Assembly (NCBI GenBank): GCA_014859215.1
Contig: JACUUS010000134.1
Location: 1 to 6,139, forward strand
Length of the DNA: 6,139 bases
Reading direction: 5' to 3'
Source: Dehalococcoidia bacterium
Lineage (GTDB): Bacteria > Chloroflexota > Dehalococcoidia > SZUA-161
Shown here: piece after piece, positions 1-6,117 of the stretch
Layout: every line of letters starts with the position of its first letter
Position numbering within the stretch: position 1 is the first letter of the stretch
Position numbers and translations under genes: made by a program
The notes under the pieces: model-generated
What the model saw: only the letters and a program-made list of their open reading frames with translations
What the model was told of the DNA's origin: nothing
Database searches by the model: none

Positions 1-49
1 GGAGGCCCCGCTCTATATCATCCCTGTGGGGAGACCTTAGAGAGGATTG

Positions 50-730
50 CTAGCCGTCCGGCTTCCGGGCCAGCGCCCTGATGTCCCGCAGCTGCCGGTT
101 CGCCCGCGCAAACGTGGTTTCGCGGTTCTCGCGAAATGCCCGCCTGTTCTGCCTTTCCCTTGCCCATTCATCGAAGGAAGCCAGGTACAGGTAGGGTGCG
201 TGGGGGACGGTTACTCTCTCAAGCGGGATCCCCAGTGCGAGCAGCCCTCGTTCCAGAGGGGTATCGCGGCTCGGATCGCACTGCTTCCAGTCTTCCAGCC
301 AGACCTCGCAATCGACGTGGTCCTGTTGTACGGGAGCCGGCCCCATCCGTTCAAGCAGCTCTCTGTCCATTGTTACCCGCCCCCACAGGCCGGCTTCGGC
401 GATAATGCGGGAAATGCGGTATCTGGCCGGGACGCCGATGGACCTGAGCATGGCGACCAGCAGGTTGGTTTTGCCGGAGCACATCCCCCAACCCTTGCGG
501 AGTGTCTCGGATGCCCGAACATCCCAGTCCTCCAGCCCGTAGGGCAGCTCTTTTACCGCGAAGAAAAGCCGCTGGAATTTCTGACCGGGTCGGCGGCAAC
601 CCGAGGTGATCTCCTCAGCCCTCGCCCGGATATCGGGACAGCGATCGAAATCGCACAGTCCGGTGGGCATCAGGTATTCTTCCCTGCCACAAGACATTTT
701 TCGCCCGGCTCCTGCATCCTTGATGCTCAA
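50..730 (-). CDS. Transglutaminase-like domain protein (predicted cysteine enzyme)
   Basis: This 226-residue protein looks like a small cytoplasmic member of the transglutaminase-like (papain-fold) superfamily. The nucleophile is probably Cys84 in GWGMCSGKTNLLVAMLR, followed by the typical helix and GVPARYR strand (residues 99-105). His138 in QQDHVDCEVWL and Asp152 in QCDPSRD complete a plausible Cys-His-Asp triad in the usual order and spacing. No signal peptide or membrane segment is visible. The last 41 residues carry 11 arginines and look helical. The start is TTG at 730-728, overlapping the stop of the upstream nuclease gene as TTGA, with a perfect AGGAGG ten bases upstream. An in-frame ATG at 697-695 (Met12), with AGGAG eleven bases upstream, is an alternative start; it keeps the whole domain. 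Substrate and reaction are unknown: family members include protein cross-linkers, proteases and deamidases, and I cannot choose between them. The overlap suggests co-expression with the nuclease. Confidence 0.85.
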   Translation of the reverse strand: MSIKDAGAGRKMSCGREEYLMPTGLCDFDRCPDIRARAEEITSGCRRPGQKFQRLFFAVKELPYGLEDWDVRASETLRKGWGMCSGKTNLLVAMLRSIGVPARYRISRIIAEAGLWGRVTMDRELLERMGPAPVQQDHVDCEVWLEDWKQCDPSRDTPLERGLLALGIPLERVTVPHAPYLYLASFDEWARERQNRRAFRENRETTFARANRQLRDIRALARKPDG

Positions 731-2133
731 TCCAGTACCGCCTCCTCCCTGTACTCCGGGACCGATATCTTCCAGCCGGTGTTCTCGTTCAGAAAATCGG
801 CAAAGCTGAAAGCCGTTTCCGGCTCCGAGTGTACCGCGAACGTGTGCCGGGGCGGAACACGGAGGCCGGAAAGCCAGCGGTAGAGTCCGTCCCGGTCGGC
901 ATGCCCCGAGAAGCCCTGTATCTGCGTAATGCGGGCCTTCACCGGGTACGTTTGTCCGAGTATGCGGATTTCTTTCGCTCCGTCGATTATCTGCCTTCCC
1001 AGCGTGCCGACTGCCTGGTAGCCAATAAAGAGTATTGTGCTCTCGGACCTCGAAATATTGGTGACCAGGTGGTGTTTAATCCTGCCCCCGGTGCACATCC
1101 CGGAACCAGCAATGATCATTACACTGCCCGGTATTCGATTGATGGCTTTTGACTCCTCGGAGGATGTCACCATCGTCAGGCCGGGGAAATCAAAAGGGGA
1201 CCTGTTGGTGCGGAGAAGCCGCACCATCTCCCTGTCAAATAGATCGGGATGATGCCGGAATATACCGGTTATATTGATGGCCATCGGACTGTCGAGGAAT
1301 ACCGTGAGATTCGGGACCCTGCCGGCTACCAGGAGCTGGTTAAAGTAATACAGTATTTCCTGCGCACGTTCGAGAGCGAAGCTGGGTATGACTATGTTTC
1401 CGCCCGCCCGCACGGTAGACTTGATGACCTCTTCAAGCTCACTCTTGATGGTGTCCGAGCCTTCATGCAGCCGGTCCCCGTAGGTGGACTCGGTCACGAC
1501 GTAGTCCGCGTCCTCCATGAGGACGGGGTCCTTGAGTATCGGCTTGTTCCAGCGGCCAAGGTCTCCCGAGAACAGTATCTTCCTCGCAGCCCCTTTCTGG
1601 CTGATCCTGAGCTCGACTATCGATGATCCCAATACGTGGCCGGCGTCATGGAAAGTCGCATTCATCCCCTTGCCCAGGCTGAGCGGCGTCCTGTAGTCGA
1701 TGGGGGAGAGCCGGGGGAAGCACGCCCTGGCGTCCTCTGTTGTGTAGAGCGGGACTTCAGGGTAGGGGCCTGTCCTCTTCTCCCGTTCATGCCTCTTCTT
1801 CTTGAACTCGGCATCTTCTTCCTGGATACGAGCGGAATCCATCAACATGACCTGGACGATGTCCATTGTCGCCGCCGTGCAGTACGCCGGGCCCTGGAAA
1901 CCTTCGCGAACAAACCTGGGGAGGAACCCGCTGTGGTCCAGGTGGGCATGGGTGAGAAGCACTGCGTCGATGCTTTCCGGCGGGACCGGGAACGGGTCCC
2001 AGTTCCTCTTCCTGTACTGTCGTTCCTGGTACAGCCCGCAATCGATAAGGACGCGAAGGCCATTGGCTTCTACGAGATGGCGGGAACCCGTTATATTCTG
2101 GGCCGCCCCGAGGAAACTGAGTTTGATCTGCAA
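727..2133 (-). CDS. Beta-CASP metallo-beta-lactamase-fold RNA nuclease (YSH1/CPSF-like)
   Basis: This 468-residue protein is a metal-dependent nuclease of the RNA-processing beta-CASP group, related to the CPSF-73/YSH1 family. The metallo-beta-lactamase motifs are all present: Asp31 (LIDCG), THAHLDHSG with His62, His64, Asp66 and His67, His166 (DAGHVLGSS) and Asp191 (FSGDLG), which would bind two zinc ions. The beta-CASP motifs follow: A at Glu215 (TESTYGDR), B at His411 (GFSGHADRD) and C at His435 (FAVHSEPE). The segment AGSGMCTGGRIKHH (342-355) is also typical. Length and domain order match the bacterial and archaeal family, and no KH or other extra domain is seen. Motif C reads HSEPE where HGEPE is more usual; the histidine is kept. 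The start is TTG at 2133-2131 with AGGA seven bases upstream; no ATG lies close in frame. A strong promoter sits about 50 bases upstream. Expected role: RNA maturation or decay in the cytoplasm. The exact target is unknown. Confidence 0.95.
   Translation of the reverse strand: MQIKLSFLGAAQNITGSRHLVEANGLRVLIDCGLYQERQYRKRNWDPFPVPPESIDAVLLTHAHLDHSGFLPRFVREGFQGPAYCTAATMDIVQVMLMDSARIQEEDAEFKKKRHEREKRTGPYPEVPLYTTEDARACFPRLSPIDYRTPLSLGKGMNATFHDAGHVLGSSIVELRISQKGAARKILFSGDLGRWNKPILKDPVLMEDADYVVTESTYGDRLHEGSDTIKSELEEVIKSTVRAGGNIVIPSFALERAQEILYYFNQLLVAGRVPNLTVFLDSPMAINITGIFRHHPDLFDREMVRLLRTNRSPFDFPGLTMVTSSEESKAINRIPGSVMIIAGSGMCTGGRIKHHLVTNISRSESTILFIGYQAVGTLGRQIIDGAKEIRILGQTYPVKARITQIQGFSGHADRDGLYRWLSGLRVPPRHTFAVHSEPETAFSFADFLNENTGWKISVPEYREEAVLD
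741..746 (-). promoter_or_regulatory. Ribosome binding site for the TTG start of the transglutaminase-like gene
   Basis: The minus strand reads AGGAGG here, a perfect Shine-Dalgarno match, ten bases before the TTG at 730-728. It lies inside the last codons of the nuclease gene, so ribosomes finishing that gene could restart directly. It supports the TTG over the internal ATG at 697-695, whose AGGAG (713-709) is eleven bases away. The spacing is slightly long in both cases. Confidence 0.6.
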
Positions 2134-2140
2134 GATGATT

Positions 2141-2144
2141 TCCT
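2141..2144 (-). promoter_or_regulatory. Ribosome binding site for the TTG start of the beta-CASP nuclease
   Basis: The minus strand reads AGGA (AGGAAA in full) with seven bases before the TTG at 2133-2131. The site supports this start, because the protein beginning there (MQIKLSFLGAAQ) aligns with the normal first strand of the fold and nothing is missing from it. Confidence 0.55.
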
Positions 2145-2183
2145 GGATTGTTGCCGGCGTTCTGACGTCGGGCCGTCAAAGTG

Positions 2184-2212
2184 ATTGTAGATGAAACGAA
2201 CTCTCATGACAA
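2184..2212 (-). promoter_or_regulatory. Sigma-70-type promoter for the nuclease/transglutaminase pair
   Basis: On the minus strand, TTGTCA (2212-2207, five of six -35 bases) is followed after exactly 17 bp by TACAAT (2189-2184, five of six -10 bases). Transcription should begin near 2177, giving a leader of about 44 bases before the TTG at 2133. This is the best two-box promoter in the window. It implies that the nuclease and transglutaminase-like genes can be expressed independently of mutS. A weaker possible promoter (TTGCGC, 16 bp, TATAAA at 2228-2223) lies just upstream. Confidence 0.6.
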
Positions 2213-2233
2213 GGAGACTTCCTTTATATGAGT

Positions 2234-2246
2234 GCGCCGGAGGCGC
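2234..2246. repeat. Short perfect inverted repeat upstream of the nuclease promoter
   Basis: GCGCC-GGA-GGCGC forms a perfect 5-bp stem with a 3-base loop. It has no T-run on either side, so it is not an intrinsic terminator by itself. It lies just upstream of the -35 box of the nuclease promoter and inside the spacer of the weaker alternative promoter, so an operator role is possible but unproven. A second small repeat, AAGGA-GACT-TCCTT, is at 2211-2224. Confidence 0.35.
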
Positions 2247-2316
2247 GCAACGAGGTAATCTTGCTGATACTGGGAAAACACCGGGCGCTACTCAGGCTGG
2301 CATGGTAATGATTGGC

Positions 2317-2391
2317 AGATTGCCGCGTCCCGATGCAATCCGGAATCGCAAAGACGTGCTCACAGAGGCTTCGCTTCGTCGCAAAGACGTG
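2317..2391 (-). repeat. Pair of degenerate REP-like intergenic repeat units
   Basis: The 13-mer TCGCAAAGACGTG occurs twice, at 2346-2358 and 2379-2391, with starts 33 bp apart. Read on the minus strand, each unit begins CACGTCTTTGCGA. The unit at 2391-2359 continues with CGAAGCGAAGC, and the one at 2358-2317 ends in GACGCGGCAATCT. From memory this resembles a widespread bacterial interspersed repeat that begins GTCATTGCGAG, contains GCGAAGCGAAGC and ends near GGCAATCT. A third related copy, in the opposite orientation, starts at 6118. It lies in the gap after mutS, as such elements usually do, and encodes nothing convincing. Confidence 0.6.
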
Positions 2392-2492
2392 GTTATGCGG
2401 CCGGAAGACCACGGCGTGGCATAGGGGCCCGCGCGCAATCCCCATCATTCCCAGAAATAGTACCGCTCGTACAGGGGAGTCATGCGCCAGGG

Positions 2493-5069
2493 TCAGGCTT
2501 CGCGGGCCTTTTGCTGGAGCTCGTAAAGCATGGTGATGGCTTCCAGCGGGGTCATGGAGGATATATCGAGGCCCAGAAGCTTGTCGAGAATGGCCGGCCT
2601 CTGTGCGAAAAGGGGAAGCTGCTCGTGCGGGACTCCGCCTTGGCGGCGCGCCGGACGGGACTCACTGTTATCCGTGTGGTTCTCAAGGTCGTTCAGTATT
2701 TCGCCGGCCCGGTGGACCACCGCCCGCGGCAGGCCCGCAAGCTGCGCCACGTGAATGCCGTAGCTCCTGTCCGCGCCGCCCGGTATGATTTTGCGCAGGA
2801 AGACCACCTTCCCGCCTTCTTCGGATACCGCTACGCTGAAGTTCTTCACCCCGGGCAGGAACTCGGCCAGTCTCACCAGCTCGTGGTAGTGCGTGGCGAA
2901 CAGGGTCTTCGTCCCCAGCCGGGGGTGATTGTGAATGTACTCCACGACGGCCTGTGCGATCGAGAGCCCGTCATAGGTGGAAGTCCCGCGGCCGATCTCA
3001 TCCAGGATGATCAGCGAGCGGGAGGTGGCGTTGTTCAGGATATTCGCCGTCTCCAGCATCTCGATCATGAAGGTGGACTGGCCGGTAACCAGGTCGTCCT
3101 GGAGCCCGACCCTGGTGAAAATGCGGTCGACAAGCCCGATTGTCGCCGACGCGGCGGGCACGAAGCTTCCGATCTGCGCCATGAGAACGATTATGGCTGC
3201 CTGGCGCAGGTAAGTGGACTTGCCGGACATGTTCGGGCCGGTGAGGATGATGAGCCTGGCATCCTCGTTTGCCAGGTGGAGGTCGTTGGGCACAAATTGC
3301 TCCTCTATCAGGGCCCTTTCAACCACCGGGTGGCGTCCGCCGGTGATGGTGATGGAGTCCCCGTCCGTCAACTCGGGGCGCGTGTAGACGTAGCGCTCGG
3401 CGGCCTCCGCGAAAGCCGAGAGGACGTCGATCGCGGCTATGGCGGCGGCGACCTCCAGCACGCGCTCGCTCGAATCCCCTGCCTGGCGGCATACCTGGCG
3501 GAACACAGCCGTCTCCAGGTCCGCGATCCTCGACTCGGCGTTGAGTATCAGCGACTCGTATTCCTTCAGCTGTGGCGTGAAGTACCGCTCCGCCCCCGCC
3601 AGCGTCTGCTTGCGGATATAGTCGTCGGGGACGCGATTAATGTGCGCGGAGTTGATCTCGATGTAGTAGCCGAAGACCCTGTTATAGCCCACCTTGAGCG
3701 ATTTGATGCCGGTTCTCTCGCGTTCGGCCTGCTCCAGGTCGGCGATGTATTGCTTCGCATTCCGCGTCGCTGAACGAAGCTCGTCCAGCTCCGGCGAGAA
3801 ACCCTCCCTTATCGCGTCGCCGGCCGCCAGGGTGGGAGGAGGTTCATCCACAACAGCCTGCGAGATAAGCGCGACGATGTCGTCGCACGGCCTCAGCCCG
3901 GAGCACAGCGATTCAGAGCTGGCCACCTCTTCCAGCAGGGCCTTCAGGCGCGGTACCTGCTCCAGGCTGCGGCGAAGCGACACCAGCTCCCTCGGCGTGC
4001 ATATTCCCGACTTCGCCCTGTTTATCAGCCGCTCGATGTCGCTCAGCCTGCCGAGCAGCGACGTTACCTGCCCGCGCGCGGGCGAAAGAAGGCTTGCGAC
4101 CGCCTGCTGTCGCTGCTTCAGCCGGTCCAGGTCCAGGAGAGGCTGGCCCAGCCACTTCTTGAGGAGCCTGCCGCCCATCGGCGTCCGGGTGAGGTCGATA
4201 ACCGAAAGCAGCGAGCCGGACGAGAGCCCCAGGCGGCTGCTCTGGAAAAGCTCCAGGTTGCGCCGGGTCTGCGCGTCCAGCGTCATGTAAGACTCGACGG
4301 AGTAAGTGGCCAGCCCGTTTATCTGCGGAATAGCGCTCTTCTGGGTCTGCTCGAGGTAGTGCAGAATAGCCCCTGCAGCACGCACAGCCAGCGGCAGGTG
4401 GGCGCAGCCATAGCCCTCAAGGGACGCCGCCCCGAAGGTATCGAGCAGCGTCCGGGCGGCGACATCCTCCTCGAACCATTCGCCGTCCAGCTCGGTGACG
4501 GCCCCGCAGGCCCACGATGCCGGCAAACCGCCCCCGCGCGGCGCGAGCAGCTCGGAAGGGTGCAGCCTTTCCAACTCCAGGGGCGCTCTCTCATAGGGAA
4601 GCTGGGTGGCGGCGAACTCGCTGGTGGTGATGTCCACATAGGCGATGCCGGCCTGCTCCCCCTCCAGGATCACCGCCGCCAGATAGTTATTCGTCTTCGT
4701 CTCCAGGAGGCCGGGCTCCACGACAGTCCCCGGCGTTACCACCCTCACCACTTCCCGGTCGACGATTCCTTTGCCCGGCTTCGGCTCTCCCATTTGCTCG
4801 CAGATTGCGACCTTGTAGCCCTTGCCGATGAGCCTGGCCAGATAAGAGTCCAGGGCGTGATAGGGGATGCCGGCCATGGCAAAGCGCTGCCCCTTGCCCA
4901 TCTCGCGCGAGGTGAGCGTGATCTCGAGCTCGCCGGCAACAAGCCTGGCATCATCGTCGAAGGTCTCGTAGAAGTCGCCCAGCCGGAAAAACACGATCGC
5001 CTGCGGGTACTTGCGCTTGATCTTCAGGTACTGGGCGCGTACCGGGGTGGCTGTTTGCCTCGAGGTCAT
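2493..5069 (-). CDS. mutS: DNA mismatch repair protein MutS
   Basis: This 858-residue protein is a full-length bacterial MutS, the dimeric ATPase that finds base mismatches and small loops and then recruits MutL. The N-terminal mismatch-binding domain has GDFYETF (31-37), including the Phe33-Tyr34-Glu35 motif that stacks on the mismatch, and AGIPYHALDSYL. The connector, lever and clamp regions follow (about 120-560, with NRVFGYYIEI at 463-472). The C-terminal ATPase has Walker A GPNMSGKST (611-619), the signature TGQSTFMIEM (662-671), Walker B LIILDE (Asp690, Glu691) and ATHYHEL (His727). QLPLF (817-821) matches a beta-clamp-binding motif, and the tail ends in the conserved MTPLEAITMLYEL. All key residues are intact. 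The start is ATG at 5069-5067; the ribosome site is weak (GGAA five bases away, AGGA eleven). No mutL is visible in the window. It is divergent from the HAD gene. Confidence 0.99.
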   Translation of the reverse strand: MTSRQTATPVRAQYLKIKRKYPQAIVFFRLGDFYETFDDDARLVAGELEITLTSREMGKGQRFAMAGIPYHALDSYLARLIGKGYKVAICEQMGEPKPGKGIVDREVVRVVTPGTVVEPGLLETKTNNYLAAVILEGEQAGIAYVDITTSEFAATQLPYERAPLELERLHPSELLAPRGGGLPASWACGAVTELDGEWFEEDVAARTLLDTFGAASLEGYGCAHLPLAVRAAGAILHYLEQTQKSAIPQINGLATYSVESYMTLDAQTRRNLELFQSSRLGLSSGSLLSVIDLTRTPMGGRLLKKWLGQPLLDLDRLKQRQQAVASLLSPARGQVTSLLGRLSDIERLINRAKSGICTPRELVSLRRSLEQVPRLKALLEEVASSESLCSGLRPCDDIVALISQAVVDEPPPTLAAGDAIREGFSPELDELRSATRNAKQYIADLEQAERERTGIKSLKVGYNRVFGYYIEINSAHINRVPDDYIRKQTLAGAERYFTPQLKEYESLILNAESRIADLETAVFRQVCRQAGDSSERVLEVAAAIAAIDVLSAFAEAAERYVYTRPELTDGDSITITGGRHPVVERALIEEQFVPNDLHLANEDARLIILTGPNMSGKSTYLRQAAIIVLMAQIGSFVPAASATIGLVDRIFTRVGLQDDLVTGQSTFMIEMLETANILNNATSRSLIILDEIGRGTSTYDGLSIAQAVVEYIHNHPRLGTKTLFATHYHELVRLAEFLPGVKNFSVAVSEEGGKVVFLRKIIPGGADRSYGIHVAQLAGLPRAVVHRAGEILNDLENHTDNSESRPARRQGGVPHEQLPLFAQRPAILDKLLGLDISSMTPLEAITMLYELQQKAREA

Positions 5070-5090
5070 AATCGTTCCAATCCTGCGGCT

Positions 5091-5096
5091 ATTCTA
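5091..5096 (-). promoter_or_regulatory. mutS: Possible -10 box for mutS
   Basis: The minus strand reads TAGAAT (five of six -10 bases) 21 bp upstream of the mutS ATG. No good -35 hexamer lies 16-18 bp further up, where there is only a T-run. A second candidate, TATTAT at 5159-5154, overlaps the HAD -10 on the other strand and also lacks a -35 box. The mutS promoter is therefore uncertain. Confidence 0.25.
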
Positions 5097-5130
5097 CAGG
5101 AAACCCCTCAAAAAAAGCGAGCCCGACCCG

Positions 5131-5148
5131 CCCGGCTTGCGTGCCGGG
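5131..5148. promoter_or_regulatory. Perfect inverted repeat in the divergent mutS/HAD control region
   Basis: CCCGGC-TTGCGT-GCCGGG is a perfect 6-bp inverted repeat with a 6-base centre. It covers the positions where the -35 box and spacer of the HAD promoter should be and ends five bases before its -10 hexamer (5153). That placement suits a repressor or activator site. It is not a normal terminator: no T-run follows directly on either strand, and the seven Ts at 5116-5110 on the minus strand are 14 bases away. Confidence 0.4.
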
Positions 5149-5149
5149 A

Positions 5150-5158
5150 TGGTATAAT
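5150..5158 (+). promoter_or_regulatory. Extended -10 promoter for the HAD hydrolase gene
   Basis: TGGTATAAT is a full consensus extended -10 (TGnTATAAT), with the hexamer at 5153-5158. No good -35 box lies 16-18 bp upstream, as is common for extended -10 promoters. A run of seven As at 5110-5116 sits roughly 50 bases before the expected start near 5165, where an UP element could act. The leader would be about 30 bases. Confidence 0.6.
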
Positions 5159-5186
5159 AGACGTTCGGGTTGCCTTTTTTGCGATC

Positions 5187-5190
5187 GAGG
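5187..5190 (+). promoter_or_regulatory. Ribosome binding site deciding the HAD start
   Basis: GAGG with a five-base spacer precedes the ATG at 5196. It fixes the start in a reading frame that has no stop for more than 800 bases upstream. The protein from this ATG begins directly with the first strand of the HAD fold. Confidence 0.65.
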
Positions 5191-5195
5191 TAAAG

Positions 5196-5948
5196 ATGCC
5201 GCTCAAAGCTGTTGTTTCTGATTGGAACGGGACGCTCATAGCTTACCCGGATGAGAGCCCGATGCTTATGCGGATCGCAACGGACATCTTCAAGTCTTGC
5301 GTTCCGTACCGCCCGCTGAAGATGGCCGAAATTCTCCGCACAAGGCGAATACTCCGTAACCTGCACGCCGAGCTGGACCGTGACCGGCAGGCTGTCATCA
5401 GGGATATGTTCAGGGTCTATAACGAACGTATTATTAGAGGCACGCCGATGCGTGTAATCCACGATTCGATGGACAGGTTCTGCCGGTCCCCTGATACCCA
5501 GGCAAAGCTGGAGATGAGGCTCATCCGGCCGATCAGGAGATGGCGCGAATCGGGAATGATGACGGGTATCGTCTCCGCGGGCTACAGGCACGGTATCGAG
5601 AAGGCACTGGGATTCGCCGGGTACCGCGATTATTTCGATTTTTGCCAGGCCGAGGATATCAAGCACAATGACGGGCACGCGGTGGAGTTCGGTCTCGAAA
5701 TATACAAGAAGAAACACATCCATCTCGCCCGGCTGCTGGAGGACAGAAACATGGACCCCCGGCATGCCGCCTACGTCGGAGACACCGATGACGACGAGTC
5801 ATGTTTCCAGGTCGTGGGGTATCCGATCGTGTCCTTCCTCGCCCCCGGCGATGTAAAGGAGAGGTTCGCCCGGAAGTACAGGGCCTTCGTCCCCGAAAGC
5901 GAAGAGGAGCTGGACAGGTACCTGGAGGATAAGCGCGCCGAGGATTGA
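5196..5948 (+). CDS. HAD-superfamily hydrolase, phosphoserine-phosphatase-like
   Basis: This 250-residue protein has the Rossmann-like core of haloacid-dehalogenase-type phosphatases. Motif I is VVSDWNGTL with the nucleophile Asp9; motif II is GIVSAG with Ser127; the motif III lysine is probably one of Lys171-173; motif IV is VGDTDDDE with Asp196 and Asp200. A helical, arginine-rich cap lies between motifs I and II (about 20-115). The second motif I residue, normally the acid/base aspartate, is Asn11, which may slow hydrolysis or change the reaction. The C-terminal part (YPIVSFLAPGDVKERFA and the closing helix) resembles phosphoserine phosphatase relatives, but the substrate cannot be named. 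The ATG at 5196 is chosen because GAGG (5187-5190) is five bases upstream and a consensus extended -10 precedes it. The same frame stays open far upstream, but only antisense to mutS. No signal peptide is seen, so it is likely cytoplasmic. Confidence 0.88.
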   Translation: MPLKAVVSDWNGTLIAYPDESPMLMRIATDIFKSCVPYRPLKMAEILRTRRILRNLHAELDRDRQAVIRDMFRVYNERIIRGTPMRVIHDSMDRFCRSPDTQAKLEMRLIRPIRRWRESGMMTGIVSAGYRHGIEKALGFAGYRDYFDFCQAEDIKHNDGHAVEFGLEIYKKKHIHLARLLEDRNMDPRHAAYVGDTDDDESCFQVVGYPIVSFLAPGDVKERFARKYRAFVPESEEELDRYLEDKRAED

Positions 5949-5980
5949 TCCGGCACCCGCCTGCGATCGGGGCGTGTAGC

Positions 5981-5998
5981 GGCGGGCCTTGGGCCGCC
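5981..5998. repeat. GC-rich hairpin downstream of the HAD gene
   Basis: GGC-g-GGCC-TTG-GGCC-GCC can form a 7-bp stem with one bulged G and a 3-base loop, 33 bases after the HAD stop. There is no T-run after it (TGGGGTAGC follows), so it is not a standard intrinsic terminator. It may stall or stabilise the 3' end of the transcript. Confidence 0.3.
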
Positions 5999-6022
5999 TG
6001 GGGTAGCGGTGTGGTGGGAAGA

Positions 6023-6060
6023 GGAAATGCGAAACTCGAAACAAATTCCAAATTCGAAAG
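6023..6060. repeat. AT-rich dispersed-repeat fragment (CGAAA / CAAATTC motifs)
   Basis: This short AT-rich island stands out from the GC-rich flanks. It holds CGAAA three times (6030-6034, 6037-6041, 6055-6059) and CAAATTC twice in direct tandem (6042-6048, 6049-6055). From memory, strings of this kind (ACTCGAAACAAATTCCAAAT) recur between genes in many environmental bacterial genomes. I infer a fragment of such an element. It codes for nothing I can support. Confidence 0.45.
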
Positions 6061-6117
6061 GACGTGATAGAGGCGTTTGCGTGCGAAAGACCGCCTTGGG
6101 CGCTGCGCGTATATTAT

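Larger units (their letters stand above)
2134..2492. other. 359-bp intergenic region between mutS and the nuclease gene
   Basis: This gap holds the nuclease promoter (2184-2212), two small inverted repeats (2211-2246) and the REP-like pair (2317-2391). The parts 2247-2316 and 2392-2492 show nothing I can name. Short open frames here lack ribosome binding sites and recognisable protein features. No clear intrinsic terminator follows mutS: the small stem near 2409-2421 (CCAC-GGC-GTGG) has no T-run, so mutS transcripts may read through or end by another mechanism. Confidence 0.6.

Noticed and set aside
1..49. A terminator after the transglutaminase-like gene (TCCC-TGTG-GGGA at 21-32).
   Set aside because: The stem is only 4 bp and has no T-run, so it is too weak to call.
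47..883. A 278-codon plus-strand open frame opposite the transglutaminase-like gene.
   Set aside because: The minus-strand product has a coherent catalytic triad and a start coupled to the upstream gene. The plus-strand product is proline-rich with no family features.
2346..2391. Two 13-bp direct repeats 33 bp apart, superficially like a CRISPR repeat and spacer.
   Set aside because: There are only two copies, the repeat is too short, there is no cas gene, and a third diverged copy lies elsewhere in opposite orientation. A REP-like family fits better.
2191..2424. A possible 77-residue gene in the gap downstream of mutS.
   Set aside because: Its ATG has no ribosome binding site. The frame runs through the REP-like units and the promoter of the opposite gene.
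2511..3773. A 420-codon open frame antisense to mutS.
   Set aside because: It is a codon-bias shadow in GC-rich DNA. The opposite strand encodes the conserved MutS ATPase, and the antisense product shows no recognisable motif.
5110..5148. An intrinsic terminator on the minus strand (GC hairpin plus T7).
   Set aside because: The T-run is 14 bases past the stem, and the region is upstream of mutS, where no gene would end.
4359..5195. An open frame continuing upstream of the HAD gene, antisense to mutS, giving a possible 529-residue protein.
   Set aside because: The extension lies opposite intact mutS codons and has no protein features. A promoter and GAGG ribosome site point to the ATG at 5196.
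6096..6117. A promoter near the right edge (TTGGGC and TATTAT).
   Set aside because: The spacer is only 10 bp and no gene start is visible after it within the window.
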